DNA of 64,000 bases from assembly GCA_026874595.1 (NCBI GenBank), contig CM049322.1:41224840-41288839 (forward strand), written 5' to 3'. The stretch comes from Sipunculus nudus (Eukaryota > Annelida > Sipuncula > Golfingiida > Sipunculidae). Below are positions 45,699-56,990 of this stretch, in pieces. How positions within the stretch are numbered: the first letter of the stretch is position 1; every line of letters begins with the position of its first letter. A program made the position numbers and the translations under genes. The notes beneath the pieces are model-generated. The model saw only the letters and a list, made by a program, of their open reading frames with translations. It was not told the origin of the DNA and made no database searches.

Positions 45699-46544
45699 CC
45701 CAAAGCAAATACAAACGACGGCACGCTGTGGAAGCGAGTCTTTCCCGTAGTCTTGTTCTCTTCGTCATATTCTACGTACGCCGTGACCGGTCCACATGGA
45801 CACTGGATGGTCACCTTGGTTTCGGGGGCGGTAACGTACCGGGTTAGGGCAATAACAGCATGGCCGCACATCACTGCCGTACCCGGCGTTAAACATAAAT
45901 AGCACCGCGGCGTCGGCTTCCGGTCTGTCCGGCTCCACCAACTGCACACCATACATGTCGTAATGTCCACGAGGCTCTAACATCAGTAGCTTCCTAAGAT
46001 GGTCCAAGTGGGATTGCACGAACGCTCTCTTTTCCAGAATAGTCTTACCCTCAATTTTCGGGTAACCTGATTCGATTATACGCACCGCCTCGCCGCCTGT
46101 GTGCATTTCTGTAGTTTTTATACATAATGTTGCTTGAAATGTCATCCATGCTTAAAATGTCCTCCATTTCACGTACTGGTTCTGCCCTATACATAGTGAA
46201 GGATCTGAACGTGTATTTGAGTATCAACGTATGACGTCACAAGATCTGGCCTGATCAAAGTCTCTCTTTGTCCCATTGCGTATAGGATTCAACTTTTAGT
46301 AAACATGCAGTTCCCTTTCTTGTTCATAAGGCTAGTCACTTTACTTTGTTCGGAACCGTACTTATGGCAACTGAAAATAACAGAAATATTTCGAAGTAGG
46401 TAGGGTACTGAAAAAAACTTAAAAGATTCAAGAATAAAGCTTGCTTAACTGAATGATTAATTAATACTGGTTCCATACCAGATGAAAATGTACAGATATT
46501 CCAGGGTCTTTGACATTCATTGTTGTATTATGCGCTGCCCATCC

Positions 46545-47135
46545 TATAAGAATACTTTAATTCTGGGCTAGCTACAGTATGTATACCGTTTGACCAAAGC
46601 TGGCATGGATAGCGCTACAGGGTATTCCATTGAGAGTTTATCCTAAGGATCTTAGGACAGATCTATCCAAAAAGGTTTTGCCACATATTCCTTTTGTAGC
46701 ATGAAGAATTAAAAAAACCCCTACATATTATCATTAAAACAGATATTAAGACTCCATTGGGACTTAATTTATTGCTGAATAATGAGTTGGTCTGAAAGTA
46801 AAGGCACTTACTGTGAAGAAAATGAGAAACTACTTCTCCAATGTGCTTTTGGTAAGTTCCGGTTGTTACAGCAAAACTGAACGTAAAGGGAGCATAAGAT
46901 AAAACCCCTTTCACAGACGCTCATTTATGTTATTTATTGATGCAGCTTGATACATAGTTGATTTATTTTCTATATACTATGAATTGAATAACTTTCTACC
47001 CACAGCAAGCGCTAGAATTACATGTAAATGATACATAGCCATCCGTAGGTTAAACTCTCAATCGAGTAGGCTGTAGCGCTATCCATGCCAGCCATGAGCA
47101 CGCGATACATACTGTAGCTATTATAAGGCATAATG
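46545..47135. repeat. Diverged inverted repeat pair in unit A
   Basis: 46565-46650 (CTACAGTATGTATACC, CTGGCATGGATAGCGCTACA, TTGAGAGTTTATCCTAAGG) is matched on the opposite strand by 47035-47125 (GCTACAGTATGTATCGC, same CTGGCATGGATAGCGCTACA, TTGAGAGTTTAACCTACGG). The arms lie about 390 bp apart. Unit B repeats the pair at about 54430-55020. The nature is unknown; it could be the ends of an element or an inverted exon copy. Confidence 0.7.
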
Positions 47136-48912
47136 CCGTTTCCCGTTACTAGCACCGGTATCATTCTCCACACACGAGATCTGTCTATAAAGTTCAAGAA
47201 TAGATTTTTTGCAGACATTCATTCGCACATCACGCTTAGAGGTGTGTGTACCTAGGAGGGAAGGGGGGCGGGGGGGGGGGGGGGGGGAGACAAAAGAGCC
47301 ACTGGTGTTTTCTAATACTTTGTTGATAATCAATCACGGAAGGGCGTTATAAAACTTTGCTTAGCAGGAATTATCTAAAGTTTATTAATATTTATACGAA
47401 TTAGCCAGAAATCACTTAATTTCTACAAATAAGGCAGCTGAATAGATAACTTTAACATGGTTTTCTAAAACGCGGGGGTAAGCGTTCCTGACGCTTCAAA
47501 TCCCTTTCGGGCGCTGGGTTCTGTGGTCCAAGCGTCCTTTCTGATGCTCAAATTTCTGTCATAAAGACCTAGAGATTGCAAGATGGCTCTTGTAGCAGTC
47601 ACAAATATAAGTTTAAAATCATTAAATGGCCGAAAGGGCTGTCCGAAATATATACTGCCAGTCTAAAACTTAAAAGTGATGAATAGGGTAGCTAGAACAA
47701 TCGCGGCTGGCTACTGAACTGCATCTTATGTCGATTAACGTTTAGCACCTTAACACGTCAAAATGACGTCAAGTGCCGACCAGAGAGGACCATTGGGCCC
47801 ATGTCTTGATCATTCAAGCACAAGAGAAAGAGTGGCCATTTGAACACTGCTGTAGGCACGCGTACTTTACAATATGGATGGCCTATTAATGGACCAGTCC
47901 AAATATCGAATAGAAGGTTGGTAGGTAGGCCTGATGTCTCACAGTTGCACAGGCCACAGAAAACACATAGCACTAAAAGTAATTGATAAATCAATAAGTA
48001 TTAGATAAAATCACCCTTGTGGGAAGGACTTTGGCTTGGAGTCTTAGCGCGAAGGGCGATGGAAACAAGACGGACACCTTGACCCAATTCATAAATCTAG
48101 CTTACGCGGACGGAGTGTAAACGAAGCATTCGTTGTGACCCCGTGCGTTGGGTGTCTGTGAGCCGACCACTGCTTACACACGCGAATGTTTCAGCCTGCG
48201 ATGTGCATTTATTACATTTCAAGCCAGGAGGCCTGGAGGCCGGAGCAGTGTTGAAGCAATACCTGCATATCACTGGCTGAAATAATGATAAGTAACCATT
48301 ATGACAGGCACCCGTCACAGGGGGGGGGGGGGGGCACAACAAGTGCTGCGCAGCATTTGGTATGCGCTCTACCCGCTCAATATACCGAGCCACAACTTGG
48401 TCTAGACGAACATACACAACCCACAAAGTTTCTTTGTGAGATGTTTCCATGATTTAAGCAAGATAATAAACTACGAAGTTTAGATAAAAAAAGATTTAAG
48501 AGTGTTTCTAGATCTGTCATACTTTCAATTTTAGGCAACTGAACCAACAAATGACCCACGCAAACTTGTTTAACGCGGCAGCGGTTGCACGTCTGGTGCT
48601 AGTTTTAGACGAAACGTTTATCATTGTCGGGAAGGCATCAATAATTTGACCAATTAAATAAAAACATATAAACATGTCCCGTTTCTGGTGCATGCGTTCT
48701 GCTTTTTAAGGATAGATTAATGGCCTGTTGGTGACACTGTCCATTGAATGAAGATGAAGGTATCCATATGATTAGAATGATATGTTATTATTAAGCCTTC
48801 TGGGTTTAAGGTTTTAGATGGATGGGGTTAGGAATAATCCAGAAGTCATAAAGAGTTAAGACATTAGAGCGAACCTCTGAGGTTCAACGAGATTACACCA
48901 TTTTACTATTTA

Positions 48913-48987
48913 GGCACTGGCGGGGTTCGAACCAGAGACCTTCAGCTTAAAAGTCCAACGCCTTAACCACTAGTCTACGTCCTACCC
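48913..48987 (-). repeat. tRNA-derived SINE head, unit B
   Basis: Identical by eye to the unit A SINE head at 41645-41719, duplicated along with the unit. Confidence 0.65.
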
Positions 48988-49353
48988 CGGTGCATGTTTT
49001 CTTTCTCAGACAGAGCAGGAGAGCAGTGTATTGTTTACAATTTGTTCATTGGTTTCGATTGGCAGGTTTGATTTGGGCCCGAACATTTGCAGACTTGTAG
49101 ATTATTCATGATATAGACGCCAGAGCGGCTCGCTTAATCAAGGTCTGTGAAAGCTTAGCTGCCACACACTTGGTGGTATGAAGTCGTACTTGCCTCACTC
49201 TCTGCGAATACACACACGTTCTTAGTTGGCTCCTCAGAATACTCATCTTTGCCTTCTGTAAATATGATCCCGTATAGGTAAGCCAAATCAGGGCTGTCAG
49301 GATGATGAAGTATCACCGCAGTTCTGGTTGCAGTTACGAAGAAACATGTGTGT

Positions 49354-50055
49354 TACGCTCCCGAGGCAGCGGAAATCTTGCGCTTCTAAAGAAGCAACTG
49401 ATTTTCACGCTACCAGCTTTGACCGTTTATGATATATTTAAACACCAGATGGCGGTTTGTTGTCCACTGAAATAAACGTGCGTACGATGTGACAAGCAGC
49501 CAATCAGATGCCAATAAACAAACACTCGACAGGCATCCTGGCTCCGCCATTTGCCGCGCTTCAAGCGCCGCTTGATGATCGAGTTTCCGGTCGAATTAAA
49601 ATTGCTCCCTCTGCATTCTCGCATCATCGACCGATTCGATTATGACATTATGACTGTGTTAGCGTAGCCATGTATCTGTTGTCTGCAGAACTGAACCCAG
49701 CCAGCGAGGTGTGCACGCAGCCTTTGTTGTTACGTTTCGTTTGAATTACAGCTCACCGGCCGAGCATCCTATGTGCCCAAGGCCCTAAGCAAACCACGTC
49801 AGGGGCAATTCTCTATGAGCCTGTGGCCTGTTCAGACGGTTACGCTGGGAGATGAGTGTCACTCAAAAAGAAATGAATATGATTGGCTCCGTGTATTCCT
49901 CGCTTGGCTTTGTCTTCCAGCACAAGGTCTCATCTGATTGGACAAAAATATAGTGCTCCCCTCTGGTGTTGCAATTCAGGATACGAGGTCATAACAAACA
50001 GCGCCTTACGATATAGGAAGTAGCCCTATAGGTAAAGCGCTGTGTAAAGAGCGTA
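49354..50055. mobile_element. 702-bp non-autonomous DNA transposon present only in unit B
   Basis: Comparison with unit A (around 42069-42090) shows a clean insertion. CATGTGTGT lies on both sides (49345-49353 and 50056-50064), a 9-bp target duplication. The element starts TACGCTC and ends GAGCGTA, a 7-bp perfect inverted end, with AGCG shared a little further in. A 9-bp duplication suits Mutator-like elements, but the short ends leave the superfamily open. The only open frame over 60 codons (minus strand, 49427-49627) has no transposase motif. Confidence 0.85.
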
Positions 50056-50123
50056 CATGTGTGTATAAATAAATGACTTGTGTCCACCTGTTGTTTTTAG
50101 AAAATGTTCTTAAATGTTTATAT

Positions 50124-50379
50124 TTAGGCAAAAAAATAAAAGGTATGGTTCTGGGGCACCGCCAACATAAATTTTAAACCCCCGCATCAAAAATTTTTAT
50201 TTTGATTTTCAATAGAAACTCACCAATTTTGAGCTGCAGCTGCTCAGACATTTCTTTCAAGAAGAAAAAAATCATACAATTTCCTTTGTTTTGTAGTGTT
50301 GTTACTTGTTTAGCAAAATAAATCTATTATTTTAATGCTTTTTCCTTTTCATTCGACATTTTTATCGAAACATACCAAA

Positions 50380-50410
<31 letters not shown>

Positions 50411-50476
50411 CGCCCGCCCGCATTGATTTCTGAAAAAAAAGTGCCTGAGAACCATACCTTTTTTTTATTTTGGCCT
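50124..50476. mobile_element. GGTATGGTTCTCAGGCAC-family MITE, unit B first copy
   Basis: Duplicate of 42145-42491, with a longer poly-A run (about 25 A at 50386-50410). Confidence 0.85.
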
Positions 50477-50790
50477 CATCAATAATTTCTTGGAAATGTG
50501 CACATGTGCATGCCATGACAGCCTAATATTGAAATTCAAAGTTTTGCCATAACCTTAATATTTTGTGTTTCACAACATTTTGCACTTTTTACAATGATCA
50601 GATGACTCCCTGCATGAGTAGTCACGTTTATTTTAGCTGGTTATATTTTGAAAGTATTTACATGACATCATCCAATCAGCAGCTTTCAATTGAGGCCGTT
50701 TTTGCGCGTGACCATTGATCTAGACTGTCATAAGTGGTGCTGATGTGTTTTTAAATCATTCCGTTTCTAATGGAGGTGTTTCGTAGGTTG

Positions 50791-50972
50791 TAACAGAAGA
50801 ACCCCGTCTTGCGACCACCGAGCAATTGCAACAACCCCCACAATTATGACCACTTTTCTTGGTCTCGAATATACGATACAGGTTACTTAGAGTTTCACAA
50901 ATACGACGACCCCGAAATTACCACCACTTTGGTCAGTCCCCAAGGTGGTCGTTATTGTGGGGTTCCACTGTA
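50791..50972. mobile_element. ACAGTGGAACCCC palindromic MITE, unit B
   Basis: Duplicate of 42805-42986, nearly identical. Confidence 0.8.
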
Positions 50973-52129
50973 TTTACCTTGTTAAAAATTAGGCCCTATA
51001 ATCTGCAGATTAGATTAGGTCCTTTAATCCTCTACACCACACTATAATTGTTTCCCTTGAAACTAATAAAAATGTTCATAGCAAAAACAGTTCGACATGT
51101 GGGGATAAAACGGACTAGTCCGATTCCCTTTTTGCTGTCCATCTTTTTTTTTCTTTTTTTAATTTTCTTAAAACTTTATATTTTTAATAATTTCCTAGAA
51201 AACTAGATATGGAAGTGACAACCTAATAGGGCTATAAAGAATTTCACAAAAAAATTCCCAGTTTATGTTTCACAACCTTTATGTCTCTTCGAAATGACCT
51301 GGCAGAAATGTTGTGTCCCTGCATGAGTAGCCATTTTTGTTTTAGCTGGTTATATTTTTTCAGAGTGTTTACATGACATCATCCAATCAGCAGCGGTCAA
51401 TTAAGGCTGATTTTTCATGTGATCAATGACCTTGACTGCCATAAGTGGGTCTGATATCTTGTAAAATGTAGACTGATTTCTCATATTTTCAAAATATTCT
51501 GTTTCATAAATCAAGTTTAATGTAGGTTTTATTTACGTTGTTGAAGATTAGGTCCTATAAACCTCTATTCTACACTGTTTAAATCAAAAGTAAATCCTGA
51601 ATGATATAATGTTAAAACTGAGATATATTCGGTATTATGTGATTGCAGTGACGAAACTCGAAATACTCGGAGAGAGTTTTTGTTCGATTTGTTATAAGGG
51701 TGGGGTGGACTTGTGCGAAGAATTTCAGCAGGTGTACTTATTTGGTGGAAGGCTTATAACGCATTATTCCTCTTTCATGATCTCAGCAAACAAAAGCATC
51801 CAAAGAAAGACTGTGATTGTTGACAAAAAGTGCCTGCAAAAATAAGCAGGTTTAAAGTCTGACAATACAGACAACAGTAACATTTTTTTATTTTGAATAT
51901 GGTTACGCGAGACGGAAATTATTTAGGAAATAAGGAACAGATTTGGTAATGCCGTCCAGGGCCGTAAGCTGACAGAAATCCCTAGGGATCACTTGTATAC
52001 ATGATTCCCACTCCTCAATACACCAACAGGTCATGACCTTTAAATGGCGTACGGCCCTGTCGTCGTTTTCCCCTAGGATTCTTTGTTTATACTCCATAAC
52101 ACGAGCGGTTTACCTTTGAAGATTTTAGG

Positions 52130-52134
<5 letters not shown>

Positions 52135-52191
<57 letters not shown>
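52135..52191. repeat. TA microsatellite in intron 2, unit B
   Basis: About 28 TA units, longer than in unit A. Confidence 0.95.
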
Positions 52192-52194
<3 letters not shown>

Positions 52195-53304
52195 ATAGCT
52201 TACCTTCAATAGAGCGAGCAGCCTAATTGACATGTACCGTATATCGAAGCCTAGTTGGTCAACCGGAACTAAAGCATAGAACGTCCCTCCGTAGGCAATA
52301 TCCATGGTAACAGGACCGTATCCTTCGACTTCAACGCAGACGTCTTCAGTCACAAGATGAAATATGTGAATGTATGACTCAGTAATTCTGATACAAGACC
52401 TCGGTGACATATTTTAATATTCGGCATCCTGGAACACTCGCCAGTGCATAATAAACACGATAGGTGTGGGTATAATAATTTATATTTTGACAATTTAGGT
52501 CGCAAAATTCTAGTAATTTTCATGACTCGTGATTATGTTTATATTTCATTTTTCACATCTAACTGGTTATTCTGGTTACTGTCTTTCTTCCTGTCTATAA
52601 GGTCACTTTTTATTTGGTGAACGTATATTGTTGTCACATCAACGGGTCTATAACTATAAACAATCAGTGCATTCAAATAAAATCCTACTATACACAAAAA
52701 GAGAAACGTTATATTAAAAAAATAAAAGAAAATGTTCAAACTTTAAATGTTTCACATGTTAAAATATTTATCAAAAACAAAAATGTTCGTTACTGGTAAG
52801 AGTGAGTAAAGAAAGAAAGGGGTGGGAGCTAAGCCAGGATGTACGGAAAGGGAGTGCCGGGGGAGGGTGGATAGTGCAGCATATCCGTCAGCTAAGAATC
52901 AGTCCAACAATATCCTTGTTACATTTCAAGACTCAAAAAAGATTCACTTGTGAATCCCTCATTTTCCTCGTTACCCTCTAACAATTAAAAAAAAGTCCCT
53001 AAGAAAAATCTCTCTCTATGTATAATTAAGGCCTACAGATGAAAGTGTTCAGTAAAAATAATTGATTTGAACACGACTGATACTTTCATGTTTAAAATTA
53101 CTTTCATACTTAAACTACTTTAAATTACATTTTCGCAGCATATATTTAGTGTCTTGAAAGTTTTTCCTCAATATCATATGCACAGTCGGGGAGTAGTGGT
53201 GGTGGTCCACCGGTGGTAGTGGGTGGGGTGGGGGGGGGGGGATTTGCATGGCCCCTTGCGGCACTCAATTGGAAACGCCCATGATAGGATAAGTAGTCAA
53301 ATAA

Positions 53305-53597
53305 TAAGGCTAAATCAGGTATGGTTCTCAAGAACTTTTTTCATAAATCAGTGTGGGCGGGGTTTTTTAATTACCTTTTTTGTATGTTTCGATAAAAATA
53401 TCATATGATCACAGAAAAGCATGATAATAGCATATTTTTTTGAAAAGGTAAAAGCATAACGCAACAAAGGAAAACTTTAATATCAAAATTGTATTATTTT
53501 AACTTCTTGAAAAATGAAAATCAAAATAAAGGTTTGATGCGGGGGTTAAAATTGACGCGGGCGATGCCTGAGAACCATACCCATTTTTTTGGCCTTA
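53305..53597. mobile_element. GGTATGGTTCTCAGGCAC-family MITE abutting the exon 1 donor, unit B
   Basis: Duplicate of 45405-45698, in the same position against the exon 1 donor of copy B. Confidence 0.8.
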
Positions 53598-55480
53598 CCC
53601 AAAGCAAATACAAACGACGGCACGCTGTGGAAGCGAGTCTTTCCCGTCATATTCTACGTACGCCGTGACCGGTCCACATGGACACTGGATGGTCACCTTG
53701 GTTTCGGGGGCGGTAACGTACCGGGTTAGGGCAATAACAGCATGGCCGCACATCACTGCCGTACCCGGCGTTATACATAAATAGCACCGCGGCGTCGGCT
53801 TCCGGTCTGTCCGGCTCCACGAACTGCACACCATACATATCGTAATGTCCACGAGGCTCTAACATCCGTAGCTTCCTAAGATGGTCCAAGTGGGATTGCA
53901 CGAACGCTCTCTTTTCCAGAATAGTCTTACCCTCAATTTTCGGGTAACCTGATTCGATTATACGCACCGCCTCGCCGCCTGTGTGCATTTCTGTAGTTTT
54001 TATACATAATGTTGCTTGAAATGTCATCCATGCTTGAAATGTCCTCCATTTTACGTACTGGTTCTGCCCTATACATAGTGAAGGATCTGAACGTGTATTT
54101 GAGTATCAACGTATGACGTCACAAGATCTGGCCTGATCAAAGTCTCTCTTTGTCCCATTGCGTATAGGATTCAACTTTTAGTAAACATGCAGTTCCCTTT
54201 CTTGTTCATAAAGCTAGTCACTTTACTTTGTTCGGAACCGTACTTATGGCAACTGAAAATAACAGAAATATTTCGAAGTAGGTAGGGTACTGAAAAAAAA
54301 CTTAAAAGAATTAAAGAATAAAGCTTGCTTAACTGAATGATTAATTAATACTGGTTCCATACCAGATGAAAATGTACAGATATTCCAGGGTCTTTGACAT
54401 TCATTGTTGTATTATGCGCTGCCCATCCTATAAGAATACTTTAATTCTGGGCTAGCTACAGTATGTATACCGTTTGACCAAAGCTGGCATGGATAGCGCT
54501 ACAGGGTATTCCATTGAGAGTTTATCCTAAGGATCTTAGGACAGATCTATCCAAAAAGGTTTTGCCACATATTCCTTTTGTAGCATGAAGAATTAAAAAA
54601 AACCCTACATATTATCATTAAAACAGATATTAAGACTCCATTGGGACTTAATTTATTGCTGAATAATGAGTTGGTCTGAAAGTAAAGGCACTTACTGTGA
54701 AGAAAATGAGAAACTACTTCTCCAATGTGCTTTTGGTAAGTTCCGGTTGTTACAGCAAAACTGAACGTAAAGGGAGCATAAGATAAAACCCCTTTCACAG
54801 ACGCTCATTTATGTTATTTATTGATGCAGCTTGATACATAGTTGATTTATTTTCTATATACTATGAATTGAATAACTTTCTACCCACAGCAAGCGCTAGA
54901 ATTACATGTAAATGATACATAGCCATCCGTAGGTTAAACTCTCAATCGAGTAGGCTGTAGCGCTATCCATGCCAGCCATGGGCACGCGATACATACTGTA
55001 GCTATTATAAGGCATAATGCCGTTTCCCGTTACTAGCACCGGTATCATTCTCCACACACGAGATCTGTCTATAAAGTTCAAGAATAGATTTTTTGCAGAC
55101 ATTCATTCGCACATCACGCTTAGAGGTGTGTGTACCTAGGAGGGAAGGGGGGCGGGGGGGGGGGGGGGAGACAAAAGAGCCACTGGTGTTTTCTAATACT
55201 TTGTTGATAATCAATCATGGAAGGGCGTTATAAAACTTTGCTTAGCAGGAATTATCTAAAGTTTATTAATATTTATACGAATTAGCCAGAAATCACTTAA
55301 TTTCTACAAATAAGGCAGCTGAATAGATAACTTTAACATGGTTTTCTAAAACGCGGGGGTAAGCGTTCCTGACGCTTCAAATCCCTTTCGGGCGCTGGGT
55401 TCTGTGGTCCAAGCGTCCGTTCTGATGCTCAAATTTCTGTCATAAAGACCTAGAGATTGCAAGATGGCTCTTGTAGCAGT

Positions 55481-55922
55481 CACTATCCACTGCCGACTAT
55501 TATTAAAACAAATCAGTCAACTGTGCAAACAATCCGCTGACATCAGACCGTTCCATTTAAAATTTAAAATCGATTAATAATATAATTTCACTGTATATAA
55601 TGATACAATGATACAATAATGATGTTAAATACTTGAAAAAAAGTGTACATTACCCTTCAAAAGATGCCACAGAAACCCCTCTCCGTGGGATATCTCATGT
55701 GTGGGCCCGCAAGGCCAGAACAATCACTCAAGTGTGTGAACGTTCAACAATATAAAACGCCATGATATATATACATGTTCTTCATGCGTGTGAATTGACT
55801 CGAGCACACATGATTGGTCATGAACTTTCCGATATACGTTTAAAAAAATTCGCGCAAAGGTTTTTCTCACGAGGTACACAAGTTTCATATTACAAAATAG
55901 TCGGACTATTTCATGTTATGTG

Positions 55923-55956
<34 letters not shown>

Positions 55957-56111
55957 TAATAATAACAATAATAATAACAATAACAACAATAATAATTAGA
56001 ATAATTATAATAATAATAACAAATAATTTAAAAAAGCGTCCGATATGGGGACGCAAACCCTGCGAGGAAGATAGTATTCAATGTTAGTACTGTATACATA
56101 ACGAATAATAA

Positions 56112-56170
<59 letters not shown>

Positions 56171-56639
56171 TCGTATATATATGTCGTATAGAATTTAGAT
56201 AAAAGCTGACTTATTTAAAAAAAACACATGTTTCAGTCACATATTATATTTACAATTTTTTTTCGTATTGGGTGAGTGAAAATTATTAAAGCAGACGTTT
56301 TTAACAAAACAGATTTATTCTGATAAAATATTCACAGTTAGTTGATATGGTGTAGGAATATACCCGATTTCCATATATTTCGGTTGAGAAAAAAAATAGA
56401 ACACACTCGTTTAATGACATGACATAATTGGTTATAGAGTGTACACAATCTATGGTTTGGCCATTCTATATTCTATCCTGTCTATATTCTAAGGCCCTTG
56501 TCACCGAAGGGACACTTTCTATGACTTAAAACATGAAATGTACACATTTTATAACCTTGGTCCATAGAATGTACACATTCAATGGTTTGGCAATGGAGTG
56601 TATACCTTCTATAGTAGGCAAAAATGTATACGATATATA

Positions 56640-56673
<34 letters not shown>

Positions 56674-56951
56674 TATATATATATATATATATATATATAA
56701 ACGAAAGGGAAGTGATGAGAAAATAATGATCCACATTGATAAGTGGGTGGAGTAGATTAACATTATTGCTTGCATTATATTTCGAAGATCGACTGCTTCT
56801 TTTTTTATGGGGCGAGCGACCACGCATCTTTAAAAAAAGACTGTTTAAACCTCCTAAAATTATTACAACTCCATTATACATTAATTTTGAAAACTTCCTT
56901 GTTCATTATTAGCTTAAACCCAATTGGTTTATATATGTATATATATAAATA

Positions 56952-56990
<39 letters not shown>

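Larger units (their letters stand above)
39830..46145 (-). pseudogene. Proline racemase / trans-3-hydroxyproline dehydratase family gene, copy A, broken
   Basis: Recognised exons in transcript order: exon 1 46145-45700, exon 2 44442-44303, exon 3 about 42055-41926, last exon 40092-39830. Exon 1 has the family start (IKTTEMHTGGEAVRII, EPRGHYDMYG), then MCGHAVIALTRYV around the first catalytic Cys. Exon 2 reads VTMDITYGGTFYALV, exon 3 HHPDSPDLAYLYG and EPTKNVCVFAE, the last exon SPCGSGSSARTAVQF, then DAVIVEVSGKGYYTGNATF. The family inverts or dehydrates proline or hydroxyproline without cofactor. Human L3HYPDH has Thr in the second motif (PTGSG); here it is Cys, as in racemases and epimerases. 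Defects: one extra base just before MCGH, a stop after QFAGK and a frame change before KPYKET. Exons 1 and 2 join in phase (1/2). About eight residues expected between exons 2 and 3 were not found, so an exon may be missing. Sequencing error is possible, but the exon 1 lesion is also in copy B. Confidence 0.8.
40325..47599. repeat. Tandem duplication, unit A (7275 bp)
   Basis: The sequence from CACAAATATAAGTTTAAAAT at 40325 to GATGGCTCTTGTAGCAGT at 47599 repeats directly after itself as unit B. The left edge of A, the A/B junction and the right edge of B all carry CAC, a 3-bp microhomology. The units look roughly 98-99% identical by eye (not computed). Unit A contains exons 1-3 of the racemase-like gene, a SINE, two MITEs of the GGTATGG family, one ACAGTGGAACCCC MITE, a TA tract and three poly-G runs. 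Confidence 0.95.
49194..54027 (-). pseudogene. Proline racemase-like gene, copy B, partial and broken
   Basis: Exon 1 54027-53599, exon 2 52343-52204, exon 3 about 49323-49194. It is the duplicate of copy A, with the same extra base before the MCGH motif and a further loss of about 17 bp that changes the frame after the VTAYVEYD segment. Within the first 100 codons three residue changes separate the copies (Leu/Arg before MLEPRGH, Leu/Phe in VQLVEP, Phe/Tyr in LFMFNAG). The last exon with the second catalytic motif is absent from unit B; it exists only left of unit A, about 9 kb further on. A 702-bp insertion lies about 30 bp upstream of the exon 3 acceptor. Exon 3 ends GAG|GCAAGT, a GC-type donor, as in copy A. 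Taken together copy B cannot make a complete enzyme. Confidence 0.8.
47600..55480. repeat. Tandem duplication, unit B (7881 bp)
   Basis: Direct repeat of unit A. Differences: an insertion at 49354-50055 with target duplication; loss of the 103 bp present in A at 43591-43693; loss of about 17 bp in exon 1 (A has AGTCTTGTTCTCTTCG at about 45751); and different lengths of the TA tract (52135-52191 against 44252-44290) and of poly-G and poly-A runs. Confidence 0.95.
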
